Assembly (NCBI GenBank): GCA_910588655.1
Contig: CAJUPJ010000009.1
Coordinates: 37,100 to 101,099, forward strand
Origin: an uncultured Lachnospiraceae bacterium
Lineage (GTDB): Bacteria > Bacillota > Clostridia > Lachnospirales > Lachnospiraceae
DNA length: 64,000 bases
Reading direction: 5' to 3'
Under the pieces are notes generated by a model. It worked only from the letters and a program-made list of their open reading frames with translations. It was not told the origin of the DNA and did no database searches. This document shows positions 26,360 to 36,566 of this stretch, piece after piece; the first letter of the stretch is position 1, and every line of letters begins with the position of its first letter. Both the position numbers and the translations under genes were made by a program.

Positions 26360-27376
26360 TTACTTTTCATTTTTATTACGCCACTGTCCAGGGGTAACGC
26401 CTTTCCATTTTTTAAATGTGCGTATAAGATGGCTGCAGTCTGCAAAGCCTGTTTCGCTGCTTATAGTTGTAAGGTCTAAATTCGTCATAAGAAGCAGGTC
26501 TTCTACTTTATTAAGCCTTGTAAATTCAATATATTCCTTGCATGACTGGTGGTATGTCTGTTTAAACAGTTTGGCAAAGTTAGAATAGCTCATTCCGCAC
26601 ATTCCAGCAAGGCTGTTAATTTTTATAGGTTCATTATAGTGTTTATCAATATATTCTGTAATCCCGGCAAATGCACTGGCTTTGTTATCTGACATCCTTA
26701 CTGCTTCGTCTATATCAAGCCCGCGCCCAATCCAGTTTCTTGCAAAGTATGATAATAAAGCAGATATATGTGAGCATACTACTATATCATAACCATAATT
26801 CCTGCTTGCCATTTCCTCTATACATGTATTAAATATATTATATACTGGTATGTTTTTTAGCATTTCTGAAGAAAAATAAATATATTCAGGGTTTTTATTA
26901 TATGCAAGCTGGAATATTTTTAGAAACCTTGTTTTATAACATGTGTTTATATTCAGGAAATTCATGTCAAATTTAATTATCTGGTATTTTATATTATATT
27001 GTTCCATAATTAATTTTTTCTCTGGTACAGGCATAATTGAATTGTGTACCAGGTCGTATTTAGGATGCAGCATCTGGTTTTCTTTTGATGCAGTAAATGC
27101 AGATTTTGATTTATCAAGTCCCCGCCGGCTTCCCTTATTATCTTTAAGTTTGTTTATTGAATGTACAAGCTGCGGAAAAAATATTATTATATCGCCTGGA
27201 CGCAGTATATAGACATAATTACCACAAGTAGCTTCTACTTCACCTTCCAGTATATGTATAATCTCAAAAAAATAGTGCCAGTGTGGTAGTACAGGGAAAT
27301 TTTCATTTGTTGCTATATAGTCAAATGCCACTAATGGAGAATTAAGCCTGTCACTGTATTCATAAAGGTTTTTCAT
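26360..27376 (-). CDS. AraC-family transcriptional regulator with cupin sensor domain
   Basis: 338 residues. The N-terminal cupin has HWHYFFEIIHILEGE and LRPGDIIIFFPQLVHSIN (residues about 32-83), which bind a small ligand. The C-terminal pair of helix-turn-helix motifs (about 235-335) has the family pattern MSYSNFAKLFKQTYHQS and ISSETGFADCSHLIRTFKKW followed by GVTPGQWR. A GAAAGGATTG site precedes the ATG. Divergent from the ABC exporter operon, with 238 bp between them, so it probably regulates that operon; the ligand is unknown. Confidence 0.92.
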   Translation of the reverse strand: MKNLYEYSDRLNSPLVAFDYIATNENFPVLPHWHYFFEIIHILEGEVEATCGNYVYILRPGDIIIFFPQLVHSINKLKDNKGSRRGLDKSKSAFTASKENQMLHPKYDLVHNSIMPVPEKKLIMEQYNIKYQIIKFDMNFLNINTCYKTRFLKIFQLAYNKNPEYIYFSSEMLKNIPVYNIFNTCIEEMASRNYGYDIVVCSHISALLSYFARNWIGRGLDIDEAVRMSDNKASAFAGITEYIDKHYNEPIKINSLAGMCGMSYSNFAKLFKQTYHQSCKEYIEFTRLNKVEDLLLMTNLDLTTISSETGFADCSHLIRTFKKWKGVTPGQWRNKNEK

Positions 27377-27614
27377 TTTACAATCCTTTCAAGCAGGTGT
27401 TTTGTTTATCTGGTACATAATTTTATTCAATATTTATTATAGGTTATATTTTATAAAAAGTACAGTGGATATAGTGCTTTGCTATATTTTTGACATATTT
27501 TGCTTCTTTAAAAAATAAGAGGTTTATACAATTTTTTGATAAATTTATTATATTGTAACAGAATTACTGGTGATATACTCTTACTTACTGTTATCAAAAA
27601 GGAGGTATAAACGT

Positions 27615-29375
27615 ATGACACCGATGAAATGGTTTGGTTCTTTTTTAAAGAAATACTGGATACGTATGGCAGCAGGGCTTTTGCTTGTAACTATACTGGC
27701 AGCCGCCGCCTTAGCAGGGCCTTATGTATCTAAACTTATTGTTGATGATGTTATTAACGGCGGACAGACAGGGCTTCTTGGGAAACTTATTACCATCCTT
27801 ATAGCACTTGTAATTGTTAAAGGGGTGTGCAGGTTTTTTTCCCAGGTGCTTTTTGAAACAAGTTCACAGAATGTTTTATTTAAGATGAGGGAAACGGTTT
27901 ACCGCAAACTTTTACAGGAAGATTTTGCGTTTTATAATAAGAACCGTACAGGAGACCTTATGAGCCGCCAGACGGGTGATATGGATGCAATACGCCACTT
28001 TGTTGCATATGTTATCTATACGGTTTATGAAAATGTGCTTTATTTTATATTTGCACTTGTAATGATATTTGCTACAAATGCTAAAATGGCGCTTTGTATG
28101 GTAATAGTACTTCCGCTTACTGCAATGACTACTTATTCACAGGCAAAAAGCGTAAAACCTGCATTTACAAACTGCCGTAATGCGTTTTCAAGTCTTAATA
28201 CATTTGTACAGGAAAATATAAGCGGGAACAGGGTAGTAAAAGCATTTGCAAAAGAAGATTTTGAGATGGAAAAGTTTACAGTTGAAAATGACAGATACCG
28301 TGATGCTGAACTTGGTGCGGCAAACATATGGAAAAAATATGTGCCAGTATTTGAACTTTTCTCAAATGCACTTAATATTATCCTTATGATAGTTGGCGGA
28401 ATAATGGTTGTGGAAAATGAAATGACAATGGGAGACCTTGTTGCAGTAAATGGATATTTATGGATGCTTACTGTACCGCTGCGTATGGCTGGCTGGTGGA
28501 TTAATGATATACAGAGGTTTACTACATCTGTAGAGAAGATTTATGCTACATATAGTGCAGAACCTGATGTCCAGAAGCCACTTAATCCTGTAAAAAGAAA
28601 GAAGCTTGAAGGGGATATAGTATTTAATAATGTATCATATAAGGCGGATGATGAGGATATCCTCCATAATATAAGCTTTGAAGTCCAGAGAGGGCAGACT
28701 ATAGGCATAACTGGTACTACAGGTGCCGGCAAGTCTACAATTATTAACCTTTTATGCCGTTTCTTTGATGTTACGGATGGTGAAATACTTGTAGACGGGG
28801 TTAATGTAAAAGACCTGGATATGTACCAGCTCCGTGAAAATATAGGAATAGCAATGCAGGATGTATTCCTTTTTTCAGATACTATTGAGGGAAATATTGC
28901 GTATGGCAAGCCAGACTGCAGTTTTGAAAAAGTTAAGGAAGTTGCCAAAATGGCAGATGCTAATATTTTTATTAAAAATATGCCGGAAGGCTATGACACT
29001 ATGATTGGTGAAAGGGGCGTCGGGCTTTCAGGCGGCCAGAAGCAGAGAATTTCACTTGCAAGGGCACTTCTTAAAGAGCCTTCAATACTTATTCTGGATG
29101 ATACAACTTCTGCGGTTGATATGGAAACAGAAAGTTATATACAACGCCAGCTTGAAAATATAGACCATTCATGTACAACATTTATTATTGCATACAGGAT
29201 TTCTTCTATAAGGGATGCAGATAAAATTATTGTACTGGACAATGGAAAGATAATTGAGCAGGGCACACATGAAGAACTTGTAGCCCAAAATGGTTATTAT
29301 TCAACAGTTTATTACCACCAGTACCCTATGGCGGCTGAGTTAAAAAGAAGAAATGCCAGCCAGGGTGCTGTTTAG
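27615..29375 (+). CDS. ABC exporter half-transporter with degenerate nucleotide site
   Basis: 586 residues. An N-terminal six-segment exporter domain (about 15-320) is followed by an ATPase domain with Walker A GTTGAGKST at 366-374 and a normal LSGGQ signature. The catalytic glutamate after Walker B is Asp (LDDTTSAVD, D496) and the switch histidine is Tyr (IAYRISS, Y527). This pattern marks the degenerate partner of heterodimeric exporters such as BmrC/D and TM287/288. ATG 27615 follows AAGGAGG; the in-frame ATG 15 codons upstream has no site. Its partner starts 17 bp after its stop. Confidence 0.93.
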   Translation: MTPMKWFGSFLKKYWIRMAAGLLLVTILAAAALAGPYVSKLIVDDVINGGQTGLLGKLITILIALVIVKGVCRFFSQVLFETSSQNVLFKMRETVYRKLLQEDFAFYNKNRTGDLMSRQTGDMDAIRHFVAYVIYTVYENVLYFIFALVMIFATNAKMALCMVIVLPLTAMTTYSQAKSVKPAFTNCRNAFSSLNTFVQENISGNRVVKAFAKEDFEMEKFTVENDRYRDAELGAANIWKKYVPVFELFSNALNIILMIVGGIMVVENEMTMGDLVAVNGYLWMLTVPLRMAGWWINDIQRFTTSVEKIYATYSAEPDVQKPLNPVKRKKLEGDIVFNNVSYKADDEDILHNISFEVQRGQTIGITGTTGAGKSTIINLLCRFFDVTDGEILVDGVNVKDLDMYQLRENIGIAMQDVFLFSDTIEGNIAYGKPDCSFEKVKEVAKMADANIFIKNMPEGYDTMIGERGVGLSGGQKQRISLARALLKEPSILILDDTTSAVDMETESYIQRQLENIDHSCTTFIIAYRISSIRDADKIIVLDNGKIIEQGTHEELVAQNGYYSTVYYHQYPMAAELKRRNASQGAV

Positions 29376-29392
29376 GACAGGAGGTGGCAGTT

Positions 29393-31174
29393 TTGGCAAG
29401 AAACCGTTATGATATAGACGAAACTTTAGAAGATAAATTTGACATAAACCAGCTTAAACGCCTTGCAGGATATATAAAACCTTATAAGAAAAGAATGGCT
29501 GTGGTACTTTTCCTTATGCTTTCTTCATCTGCACTTGGAATGTTCCTGCCTAAATTCTTACAGCTTGAAATGGATGTTTATATTCCTGCAAAAGATAAAG
29601 ACGGGATTATATTTCTGTCTTTGCTTGCAGTAATTATTGTGGTATACTCAGTTATAAGCACAAGAATAAAGATAAGTGTAACAACAAGGATAGGGCAGGA
29701 TATTATACACCAGCTAAGGGAGGATATATTTAAACATTTACAGGAACTTCCATTTAGTTATTATGATGACCGCCCGCATGGCAAGATACAGGTACGTGTT
29801 GTAAATTATGTTAATAATTTAAGTGACCTTCTGTCAAATGGTATATTAAATACAATAACTGATTTATGTAACCTGGTTTTTATACTAATATTTATGTTTG
29901 TAATGAGCCCAAAGCTTACATTAATATGTTTATGCGGACTTCCAGTGCTTGTAATTTATGTTATAATAATTAAACGTAAACAAAGACGTGCATGGCAGAT
30001 ACAGAGTAATAAACAGTCTAACCTTAACGCATATATTGCAGAAAGTATAAATGGCATACGTGTAACACAGGCGTTTGTGCGCGAGCAGAGAAATACAGAT
30101 ATATTTAATGATTTAAGCAATATGTACCGTAAGGCGTGGCTGCGTGCTGTATATTTTAACTTTGCAATGGGACCAATGGTAGACCTTATATCAACAGTTA
30201 CTACTGCTTTTATATATGTAGTGGGTGTTTATAGTATTATGGGCGGAAAAAGTTCTGGAATTGAAATTGGTGTTATATTTGCATTTACAGCTTATATAAG
30301 CAGGTTCTGGGCACCTATTAATACTATAGCCAGTTTTTACAACAGTGTGCTTACAGCAGTATCATACCTTGAACGTATATTTGAAACTATTGATGAGCCT
30401 GTACTGGTAAAGGATGAACCTGGTGCAAAGGATATGCCTTCTATAAAGGGTGATGTAACATTTGAGGATGTGACATTCAGTTATGAGGAAGGCGAAGTTA
30501 TTTTAAAGAATATAAACTTCCATGTGGAACAGGGGCAGACAATAGCCATAGTAGGCCCTACGGGAGCAGGCAAAACTACAATAGTAAACCTTTTAAGCAG
30601 GTTTTATAATGTAGACAGCGGAAAGGTGCTTGTAGATGGGACAGATATATCAAAAGTCCGTCTTAATTCCCTGCGCAAGCAGATGGGGGTAATGATGCAG
30701 GACAGCTTTATATTCTCAGGCACTATTATGGATAATATACGTTATGGCAATAAAGACGCTACAGATGAAGAAGTTATTAAAGCAGCTAAAACTGTATGTG
30801 CACATGATTTTATAATGAATATGGAAAATGGTTATAGTACACAGGTAAATGAACGTGGCAGCAGGCTGTCAGCAGGGCAGCGCCAGCTTATTTCATTTGC
30901 AAGGGCGTTGCTTGCAAACCCGGCTATACTTATACTGGATGAAGCAACTTCAAGCATTGATACAGAGACAGAAATTGTTTTACAGGAAGGGCTTGAAAGG
31001 CTTCTTAAGGGCAGGACTTCATTTATTATTGCACACCGCCTTTCTACAATTAAAAATGCAGACAGGATTATGTATATAGACAAAGGCGGGATGCAGGAAT
31101 CTGGAAGCCACCAGGAACTTCTGGATAAGAAAGGGCTGTATTATAACTTGTATATGTCACAATACCAGATGTAA
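29393..31174 (+). CDS. ABC exporter half-transporter, catalytically canonical partner
   Basis: 593 residues. A six-segment exporter domain (about 30-340) is followed by an ATPase with Walker A GPTGAGKTT, signature LSAGQ (a variant often paired with a degenerate partner), Walker B LDEATSSID with E517, and switch H548 in IAHRLSTI. It supplies the functional catalytic residues of the heterodimer and probably exports drugs, lipids or peptides. TTG 29393 is chosen as start because AGGAGG lies 8 nt before it; the GTG at 29384 overlaps that site. Confidence 0.93.
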   Translation: MARNRYDIDETLEDKFDINQLKRLAGYIKPYKKRMAVVLFLMLSSSALGMFLPKFLQLEMDVYIPAKDKDGIIFLSLLAVIIVVYSVISTRIKISVTTRIGQDIIHQLREDIFKHLQELPFSYYDDRPHGKIQVRVVNYVNNLSDLLSNGILNTITDLCNLVFILIFMFVMSPKLTLICLCGLPVLVIYVIIIKRKQRRAWQIQSNKQSNLNAYIAESINGIRVTQAFVREQRNTDIFNDLSNMYRKAWLRAVYFNFAMGPMVDLISTVTTAFIYVVGVYSIMGGKSSGIEIGVIFAFTAYISRFWAPINTIASFYNSVLTAVSYLERIFETIDEPVLVKDEPGAKDMPSIKGDVTFEDVTFSYEEGEVILKNINFHVEQGQTIAIVGPTGAGKTTIVNLLSRFYNVDSGKVLVDGTDISKVRLNSLRKQMGVMMQDSFIFSGTIMDNIRYGNKDATDEEVIKAAKTVCAHDFIMNMENGYSTQVNERGSRLSAGQRQLISFARALLANPAILILDEATSSIDTETEIVLQEGLERLLKGRTSFIIAHRLSTIKNADRIMYIDKGGMQESGSHQELLDKKGLYYNLYMSQYQM

Positions 31175-31187
31175 TAATGGAGGAACT

Positions 31188-31892
31188 ATGTATACATTTA
31201 AAAGCCGTGTAAGATATAGTGAAACTGATGAAACAGGCTGCCTAAGCCTTGATGCAATTATTAACTATTTCCAGGACTGCACTAATTTTGAATCAGAAGA
31301 CCTTGGGGCTGGCATAGAATTTTTAACTGAAAACCAGATAATGTGGGTTTTAAGTTCATGGCAGATAGTGATTAGTTATTACCCTTCATTTGGTGAGAGG
31401 ATAGAAGTTGGTACACAGTCATACGGCTATGATAAAATGGTGGGCTTCCGCAATTTCATTATAACAGGGGAGGGCGGAAGCACAATCGCTAAGGCAAATT
31501 CAAACTGGGTGCTTATGGATATGAAAAAGGGCAGACCTGTTATAATAAAACCAGAAATTGGTGAGATATATGGCAGGCATGAGCCTCTGGAAATGGATTA
31601 TGCACCTAAGAAGATTAAGCTGTCAGGGGATGGTATTCCAGGTGAAAGCTTTATTGTTAAGGAATACCATCTTGATACTAACCATCATGTAAATAACGGG
31701 CAGTATGTAAGAATGGCAATGTTTGCACTTGGGGTAAAAGAAAGGGCAAAAGAATTACGTGTAGAATATAAGAGGCAGGCACTTCTTGGCAATAAAATTA
31801 TCCCTGTTGTATACAGGGATAAAAATATGGCATATGTTTCACTTAATGGTGAAGATAACAAGGCTTTTGCAGTAGTACAGTTTATTTTTTAA
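31188..31892 (+). CDS. Acyl-ACP thioesterase
   Basis: 234 residues with a double hot-dog fold. Residues 1-125 carry YSETDETGCLSLDAIINYFQD and the segment ending NSNWVLMDMKKGRP; the second hot-dog has the active-site stretch LDTNHHVNNGQYV near 163-175. It releases fatty acids from acyl carrier protein in the cytoplasm. GGAGG precedes the ATG, 13 bp after the exporter gene, so it is probably co-transcribed with it; a lipid or fatty-acid substrate for the exporter is a possible reading. A small hairpin (31902-31919) follows the stop. Confidence 0.9.
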   Translation: MYTFKSRVRYSETDETGCLSLDAIINYFQDCTNFESEDLGAGIEFLTENQIMWVLSSWQIVISYYPSFGERIEVGTQSYGYDKMVGFRNFIITGEGGSTIAKANSNWVLMDMKKGRPVIIKPEIGEIYGRHEPLEMDYAPKKIKLSGDGIPGESFIVKEYHLDTNHHVNNGQYVRMAMFALGVKERAKELRVEYKRQALLGNKIIPVVYRDKNMAYVSLNGEDNKAFAVVQFIF

Positions 31893-31950
31893 CCTCATTT
31901 GTGCCGCCAAAAGGTGGCATGGGGGTTATTATACAGTATGGGGAATTTTT

Positions 31951-32700
31951 ATGGTTTCACTTGTATTAGCTTTAATTGGATTTGCAAGTACATTATATTT
32001 TGTGGTATATATACTGGGTACAGGAAATAATAATGCATTTACATATTTCTGGCTTTTGGCAGGGATTTTATTTACTGGTGCAGCAATATTTTGCCATATT
32101 ATAAAGAAACGCCAGATTGTAATTCCTAAACATTTGCTGGCGGTTTTTTATGCTTTTGTATTTACCGGGTTTTTTATACTTGCTGTAATAGAGCTGGTAA
32201 TTATAGCAAATGGTTTCCAGAAGCCAGAACCAGGTGCAGACTATGTAATTGTGCTTGGCGCAAGAGTAAATGGTACTAAGGTTTCAAGAAACCTTAAATA
32301 CCGCCTGGATGCGGCACTGGATTATCTGGAGTATAATCCTGGATGTAAGATTGTTGTAACAGGCGGGCAGGGAAAGGGCGAGGATATAACAGAAGGGCAG
32401 GCAATGGAAGATTACCTGGTGCAGAATGGCACAGACCCTGGTATAATCATTAAAGAAGAAAAATCAGAAAATACAGAGGAAAATCTTAAATACAGTATGG
32501 ATATTATTAAAGACAATTCTGCAAAAGTTGTGGTTGTCAGTAATAATTTCCATATTTACAGGGCAAAAAAGATTGCACTGAAACAAGGATATAAAAATGT
32601 ATCTGGAAGCGGTGCAAGGACGGTTATCTTTACAGTACCAAACTGTTATTTACGTGAAGCATTTGCAGTTATAAAATACAAAATATATGGACAGATATAA
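31951..32700 (+). CDS. YdcF/SanA-like DUF218 membrane protein
   Basis: 249 residues. Three N-terminal membrane segments (about 3-24, 30-48, 61-84) are followed by a DUF218 domain: ADYVIVLGARVNGTKVS at about 95-111, CKIVVTGGQGKGEDITEG and SAKVVVVSNNFHIYRA, ending with a C-terminal basic tail. DUF218 proteins are linked to envelope integrity; the reaction is not established. The GGGGAA site is modest. The next gene starts 16 bp downstream. Confidence 0.85.
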   Translation: MVSLVLALIGFASTLYFVVYILGTGNNNAFTYFWLLAGILFTGAAIFCHIIKKRQIVIPKHLLAVFYAFVFTGFFILAVIELVIIANGFQKPEPGADYVIVLGARVNGTKVSRNLKYRLDAALDYLEYNPGCKIVVTGGQGKGEDITEGQAMEDYLVQNGTDPGIIIKEEKSENTEENLKYSMDIIKDNSAKVVVVSNNFHIYRAKKIALKQGYKNVSGSGARTVIFTVPNCYLREAFAVIKYKIYGQI

Positions 32701-32716
32701 GACTGGGAGTTTTTAA

Positions 32717-33445
32717 ATGAATAATGTAAACAGGATAAAGAATGTTAAGGACATAAAAAAGGGATTTCATGATGGTATCCCAATTGCACTTGGATATATT
32801 TCAGTAAGTTTTACATTTGGAATTATGGGGGTTGCATCTGGTTTAACCTGGTGGCAGACATTGTTAATTTCAATGACTAACCTTACATCCGCAGGGCAGT
32901 TTGCAGGGCTTGGGATTATGGTAACCGCAGGGGGGCTTGTCGAAATGGCAATGACGCAGTTTGTTATTAACCTGCGTTATGCACTCATGTCAATATCATT
33001 ATCACAAAAGGCGGATAAAAGTTTTAATATTATATCAAGGCTTTTAGCAGGATTTGGGATTACAGATGAAATCTTTGCGGTAGCTGCAAGTAAAAACAGG
33101 ACTATAAGCCGGTATTATATGGCTGGTTTAATCTTAATGCCATATATTGGATGGGCATCAGGGACGGCAGCAGGTGCACTTCTGGGTGAAGTTATACCAG
33201 CAGCGTTAAGCAGTGCATTAGGGATAGCAATATATGGAATGTTTATGGCAATAATTATCCCACAGGCAAGGGATAACCATAAATGCCTTGTAGTAATAAT
33301 TATTGCTGCAGTTTCCAGCTGCTGTTTTAAATATATTCCATTACTGGATAATGTATCTTCAGGGTTTGTAATAATTATATGTGCAGTTTTAGCGTCTGTT
33401 GCCGGTGCAGTATTATACCCTGTAGAAGAAACGGAGGAAGAATAA
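32717..33445 (+). CDS. azlC: Branched-chain amino acid exporter, large subunit
   Basis: 242 residues. It opens with GFHDGIPIALGYISVSFTFGIMG and has the family segment TNLTSAGQFAGLGIM and LRYALMSISLSQK; about seven membrane segments. With AzlD it forms a branched-chain amino acid (including azaleucine) efflux permease. A GGGAG site lies 11 nt before the ATG. The stop overlaps the azlD start by one base (TAATG), the usual tight coupling of this pair. Confidence 0.93.
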   Translation: MNNVNRIKNVKDIKKGFHDGIPIALGYISVSFTFGIMGVASGLTWWQTLLISMTNLTSAGQFAGLGIMVTAGGLVEMAMTQFVINLRYALMSISLSQKADKSFNIISRLLAGFGITDEIFAVAASKNRTISRYYMAGLILMPYIGWASGTAAGALLGEVIPAALSSALGIAIYGMFMAIIIPQARDNHKCLVVIIIAAVSSCCFKYIPLLDNVSSGFVIIICAVLASVAGAVLYPVEETEEE

Positions 33446-33762
33446 TGCCAGCAGAAAGATTTTTTATTTACCTTGCAGTAATGGCAGGTGTTACATATCT
33501 TATAAGGGCTTTGCCATTTGCATTATGCCAGAGTAAAGTCCAGAACAGGTTTATAAAGTCATTTCTTTATTATGTACCATATGCTGTACTTGCTGCAATG
33601 ACATTTCCAGCTGTAATCTATTCCACAGATGGTATTATACCTGGTATTGCTGGTACAGCTACAGGGCTTTTATTTGCATATAAAAGAAAAAGCCTGCTTA
33701 TGGTTGCAGTAGTATCATGTGCCGCCGCATTTGCATTAGAAATGTTATGCAAACTATTATAG
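33445..33762 (+). CDS. azlD: Branched-chain amino acid exporter, small subunit
   Basis: 105 residues with three to four membrane segments. YLIRALPFALCQSKVQNRFIKSFLYYVPYAVLAAMTFP is characteristic of AzlD. ATG 33445 follows GGAGG inside the azlC end; a longer reading from 33379 would add a Cys/Arg-rich stretch and has no ribosome site. The stop lies 20 bp from the convergent MCP gene. Confidence 0.92.
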   Translation: MPAERFFIYLAVMAGVTYLIRALPFALCQSKVQNRFIKSFLYYVPYAVLAAMTFPAVIYSTDGIIPGIAGTATGLLFAYKRKSLLMVAVVSCAAAFALEMLCKLL

Positions 33763-33782
33763 AAATATTTCTTTATTCCGTC

Positions 33783-35495
33783 TTATTGCTTTGCCAGACT
33801 GAATATTTCTATTCTCTTGCCCATTTCTTCTGAAAGTTTATGTAATTTTTTAGTTTTGGCTGATATATGTTCAATATCCGCATAGACATTTTCAATTTCT
33901 GCTGCAATCTCTTCAATGCCGGCTGTGTTTTCCTCTGAAATAGCAGCTGAATTTTGTACAATGGCAACAGTATCCATTCTTATATCTTCTAGTTGTTTTG
34001 CTTTATCCATAATATATGCCATTACATCTGCTGTTTCGCAAATCCCATCCCTGACATTCTGGAAGCTTTTACCTGCATTTAAAATATTTTCTTCCTGTTT
34101 CTCAATCATTTTTCTTGTTTCTTCAACCCTGTTTAATGTCTGTGATGAATGTGAGCTCAGGTTATTAACAATTTCTTTAATTTCCTTTGCTGCTGAATTA
34201 GACTGCTGTGACAGCTGTTGTATTTCTGATGCAACTACAGCAAAACCCTTTCCATGTTCACCAGCACGTGATGCTTCTATACTTGCATTTAAAGATAACA
34301 GGTTTGTCTGTGATGCAATATCTGTAATTAATTCTGTAGCATAGTTTATTTTTGAAACGGCTTCATTAGTAAGTGCTGTCTGTTCTGAGAGAAAATGTAT
34401 AGAACCACGTACATCATGTATTACATTGTTCATTTCATTAAACTGTCCAATCGCTTTTTCAGAAGCATTTTTCATACTTTCAGAAGTGCCATTAAGTTTT
34501 ATAATTTCTTTTCCGTTAATTTCAATAATATCACCCATTTGTGTAACATTTGTCCCGGCATTAACTGCATCTTCTGCCTGGTTATTACTGCTGGCAGAAA
34601 TATCCTGTATAGAATTGTTTATTCCATTCATTATATTATAAATATTCTTGGAAATATCCTTCATGGCATCTGCTTCAATATATACATCTTTGCTTTTTTC
34701 ATGTATTCCGCTGATAATGGATTTTAATTGTCTGCACAGGCTTTCAATGCTTCTGCCAATATCCCCGGTTTCATCTTTTCTTTTAAGGGTTTTGCTATCT
34801 ACCTGGATATCCAGCCTGCCATGTGAAATATCATTAAGATAACCCATGCTCATTTTAAGTGAACAGGTAATATTACTTACCATTTTGTATATAAATACAG
34901 AAGCAAGAACAAGACCTGCAAATATAATTAATAACATCTGAAGCCTGATTTTATTAATAATTTTTGAAACCGTATTCTGCGGAGTTCCAAGGAATAACAT
35001 GCCGGCGGGTTCGTTTTTACCAGGCTGGCAGAAAGGTGCATAGTAAACAACGTATTTTTTATTTAGTATTTCAACATTCCTGTTCTGGAATGGTTTGCCT
35101 TCATTAAGTACAGACTGTATAACTTCTGCTGGCGCTTTAGTGCCAGTCTGGCGTGTTCCGTTATCATCCTTTATTGAAGTAAGAATACGTGTATCATTCC
35201 AGAAAATTGTTACTTCCAGTCCTGTGTTCTTTTTGATATGGTCAACAATATCATAAGCCTGTGAGATATTTAATTCATTCCCTTTCCACAATTCACCATT
35301 TTCATCAAGCTGGTAATCACCTTCATATCCAATTTCAAAGATATCTTTTACCGCAAGAGTGGTGGCTTTCATTCCTACGTACGCCTCATCATAAATACCA
35401 TTTGCAATCCTGTCTGCGGAAACAAGGAACAGGGTTATTCCAAGAAGTATTAGCGGCACTAATGAAAAAGTAAGAATTTTAGCTTTAAGTTTCAT
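33783..35495 (-). CDS. Methyl-accepting chemotaxis protein
   Basis: 570 residues. Membrane segments at about 8-27 and 186-206 flank a single-Cache sensor domain of the sCache_3 kind ([17 protein letters not shown], then TGTKAP, at about 97-122). HAMP follows (206-265), then the cytoplasmic signalling domain whose hairpin tip is at about 392-432 ([33 protein letters not shown]). It relays an extracellular small-molecule signal to CheA/CheW; no other chemotaxis gene is present. GAAGGG precedes the ATG. Its promoter region holds a 17-bp palindrome. Confidence 0.94.
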   Translation of the reverse strand: MKLKAKILTFSLVPLILLGITLFLVSADRIANGIYDEAYVGMKATTLAVKDIFEIGYEGDYQLDENGELWKGNELNISQAYDIVDHIKKNTGLEVTIFWNDTRILTSIKDDNGTRQTGTKAPAEVIQSVLNEGKPFQNRNVEILNKKYVVYYAPFCQPGKNEPAGMLFLGTPQNTVSKIINKIRLQMLLIIFAGLVLASVFIYKMVSNITCSLKMSMGYLNDISHGRLDIQVDSKTLKRKDETGDIGRSIESLCRQLKSIISGIHEKSKDVYIEADAMKDISKNIYNIMNGINNSIQDISASSNNQAEDAVNAGTNVTQMGDIIEINGKEIIKLNGTSESMKNASEKAIGQFNEMNNVIHDVRGSIHFLSEQTALTNEAVSKINYATELITDIASQTNLLSLNASIEASRAGEHGKGFAVVASEIQQLSQQSNSAAKEIKEIVNNLSSHSSQTLNRVEETRKMIEKQEENILNAGKSFQNVRDGICETADVMAYIMDKAKQLEDIRMDTVAIVQNSAAISEENTAGIEEIAAEIENVYADIEHISAKTKKLHKLSEEMGKRIEIFSLAKQ

Positions 35496-35519
35496 TTTTA
35501 ATTTTCCCTTCTTCTATAT

Positions 35520-35541
35520 ATTATACTGTAAGTATTACAGT
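35520..35541 (-). promoter_or_regulatory. -10 box with adjacent palindrome upstream of the MCP gene
   Basis: A perfect inverted repeat ACTGTAA-GTA-TTACAGT occupies 35525-35541. Immediately next to it, on the minus strand, is a consensus TATAAT (35520-35525), 25 bp before the MCP start. No good -35 is visible at 17 bp, which would fit an activator or repressor site in that place. Confidence 0.5.
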
Positions 35542-35624
35542 AAATATCATTATACATGCTTTATAATTTTCTGGGATTTTATTTCTACGCAAAAGCATAT
35601 TGAATTCTTACAATTAAAAAAGTA

Positions 35625-36356
35625 TTAATAATAATCTGAAAAGAAAGATAAATATTCTCTTTTAACAACAGTAGCGCGTTTCTGGCTTACTGGTATATTT
35701 TTACCACTCTCCATTATAACATTATTTTTGGACAGCTTTCTTATATATTTTAAATTAATAAGAAATGACTTATGGACTTGTATAAACTGGTGCTCCTGTA
35801 TAAGTTCAGAAATTTCTTCTTCAAAGGATTTTCTTATAAATATGCTTTTAATAATTTTGCCATTAGTTAAATGTGCTTCTAACGTCCTTGAAGAATTTTC
35901 AATATATTCAATTTGTGAATAAGGAACTGGAACAAGCCCGTCTTTAATTTTTATAAGAAATGATGCTTCCTTCCCGGCATTTTTATAAGACAGGGCATAA
36001 TCCAGTGCTTCAAAAATCCTGTTTTCATTCACTGGTTTTAAAATATACCTGACAGCATGTAAATCGTAAGCTTCAAGTGCAAAATCGCCTGAACATGTAG
36101 TATATATAATTATATTATCAGTGCTGTTTTTACGTATCTGGTGTCCGATATCGATACCATCTTTTCCAGCCATAATTATATCTAGTATGTATATATCTGC
36201 CAGTTCGTTTTTTTGGATATTATTGTATAATTGGGATGCATTAGAAAACTTTTCTACTTCAAAGTCAATATTTGGATAGAATTTTTTATATTTTAATAAG
36301 ATTTTTTCTATTTTTAGTAAATCCTCAATGCTGTCATCACATATTACTATTTTCAT
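35625..36356 (-). CDS. LytTR-type response regulator (AgrA-like)
   Basis: 243 residues. The receiver domain begins KIVICDDS and has phospho-acceptor D59 in IYILDIIMAGKDG. The C-terminal LytTR DNA-binding domain (about 140-240) has VPYSQIEYIENSSRTLEAHL and FIQVHKSFLINLKYI. ATG 36356 follows GGGGAAA; the frame is open for 22 codons upstream without a site. Its natural partner is the kinase gene upstream on the same strand, but 335 bp of untranslated sequence with two hairpins separates them. Confidence 0.92.
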   Translation of the reverse strand: MKIVICDDSIEDLLKIEKILLKYKKFYPNIDFEVEKFSNASQLYNNIQKNELADIYILDIIMAGKDGIDIGHQIRKNSTDNIIIYTTCSGDFALEAYDLHAVRYILKPVNENRIFEALDYALSYKNAGKEASFLIKIKDGLVPVPYSQIEYIENSSRTLEAHLTNGKIIKSIFIRKSFEEEISELIQEHQFIQVHKSFLINLKYIRKLSKNNVIMESGKNIPVSQKRATVVKREYLSFFSDYY

Positions 36357-36412
36357 ATACGTTTCCCCGGAAGTTACTGTTTGTGTTATGCGTTTACCAT
36401 CTGTTATATAAA

Positions 36413-36441
36413 ATTTTAACATAAAGTACTATAAATTGCAA
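36413..36441 (-). promoter_or_regulatory. Probable promoter of the response regulator gene
   Basis: On the minus strand TTGCAA (36436-36441) and TAAAAT (36413-36418) are exactly 17 bp apart, about 57 bp before the ATG at 36356. It would let the regulator be expressed apart from the kinase. Confidence 0.45.
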
Positions 36442-36502
36442 ATATAACTAAGGAATATCTGGTGTCCGTTTTATAAATTTCCAATTATATTTTTTCAGAC
36501 AG

Positions 36503-36539
36503 ACAGGCATAAAACCAAGGGTCAGAGTTTTATGCCTGT
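36503..36539. other. Perfect 13-bp stem-loop
   Basis: ACAGGCATAAAAC (36503-36515) pairs perfectly with GTTTTATGCCTGT (36527-36539) around an 11-nt loop. On the minus (coding) strand it is followed by A-rich sequence, so it is not a standard terminator in that direction; on the plus strand a T-rich stretch follows. Confidence 0.65.
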
Positions 36540-36566
36540 TTAGCCTGTTTGTTTAGGGTTTGGTAT

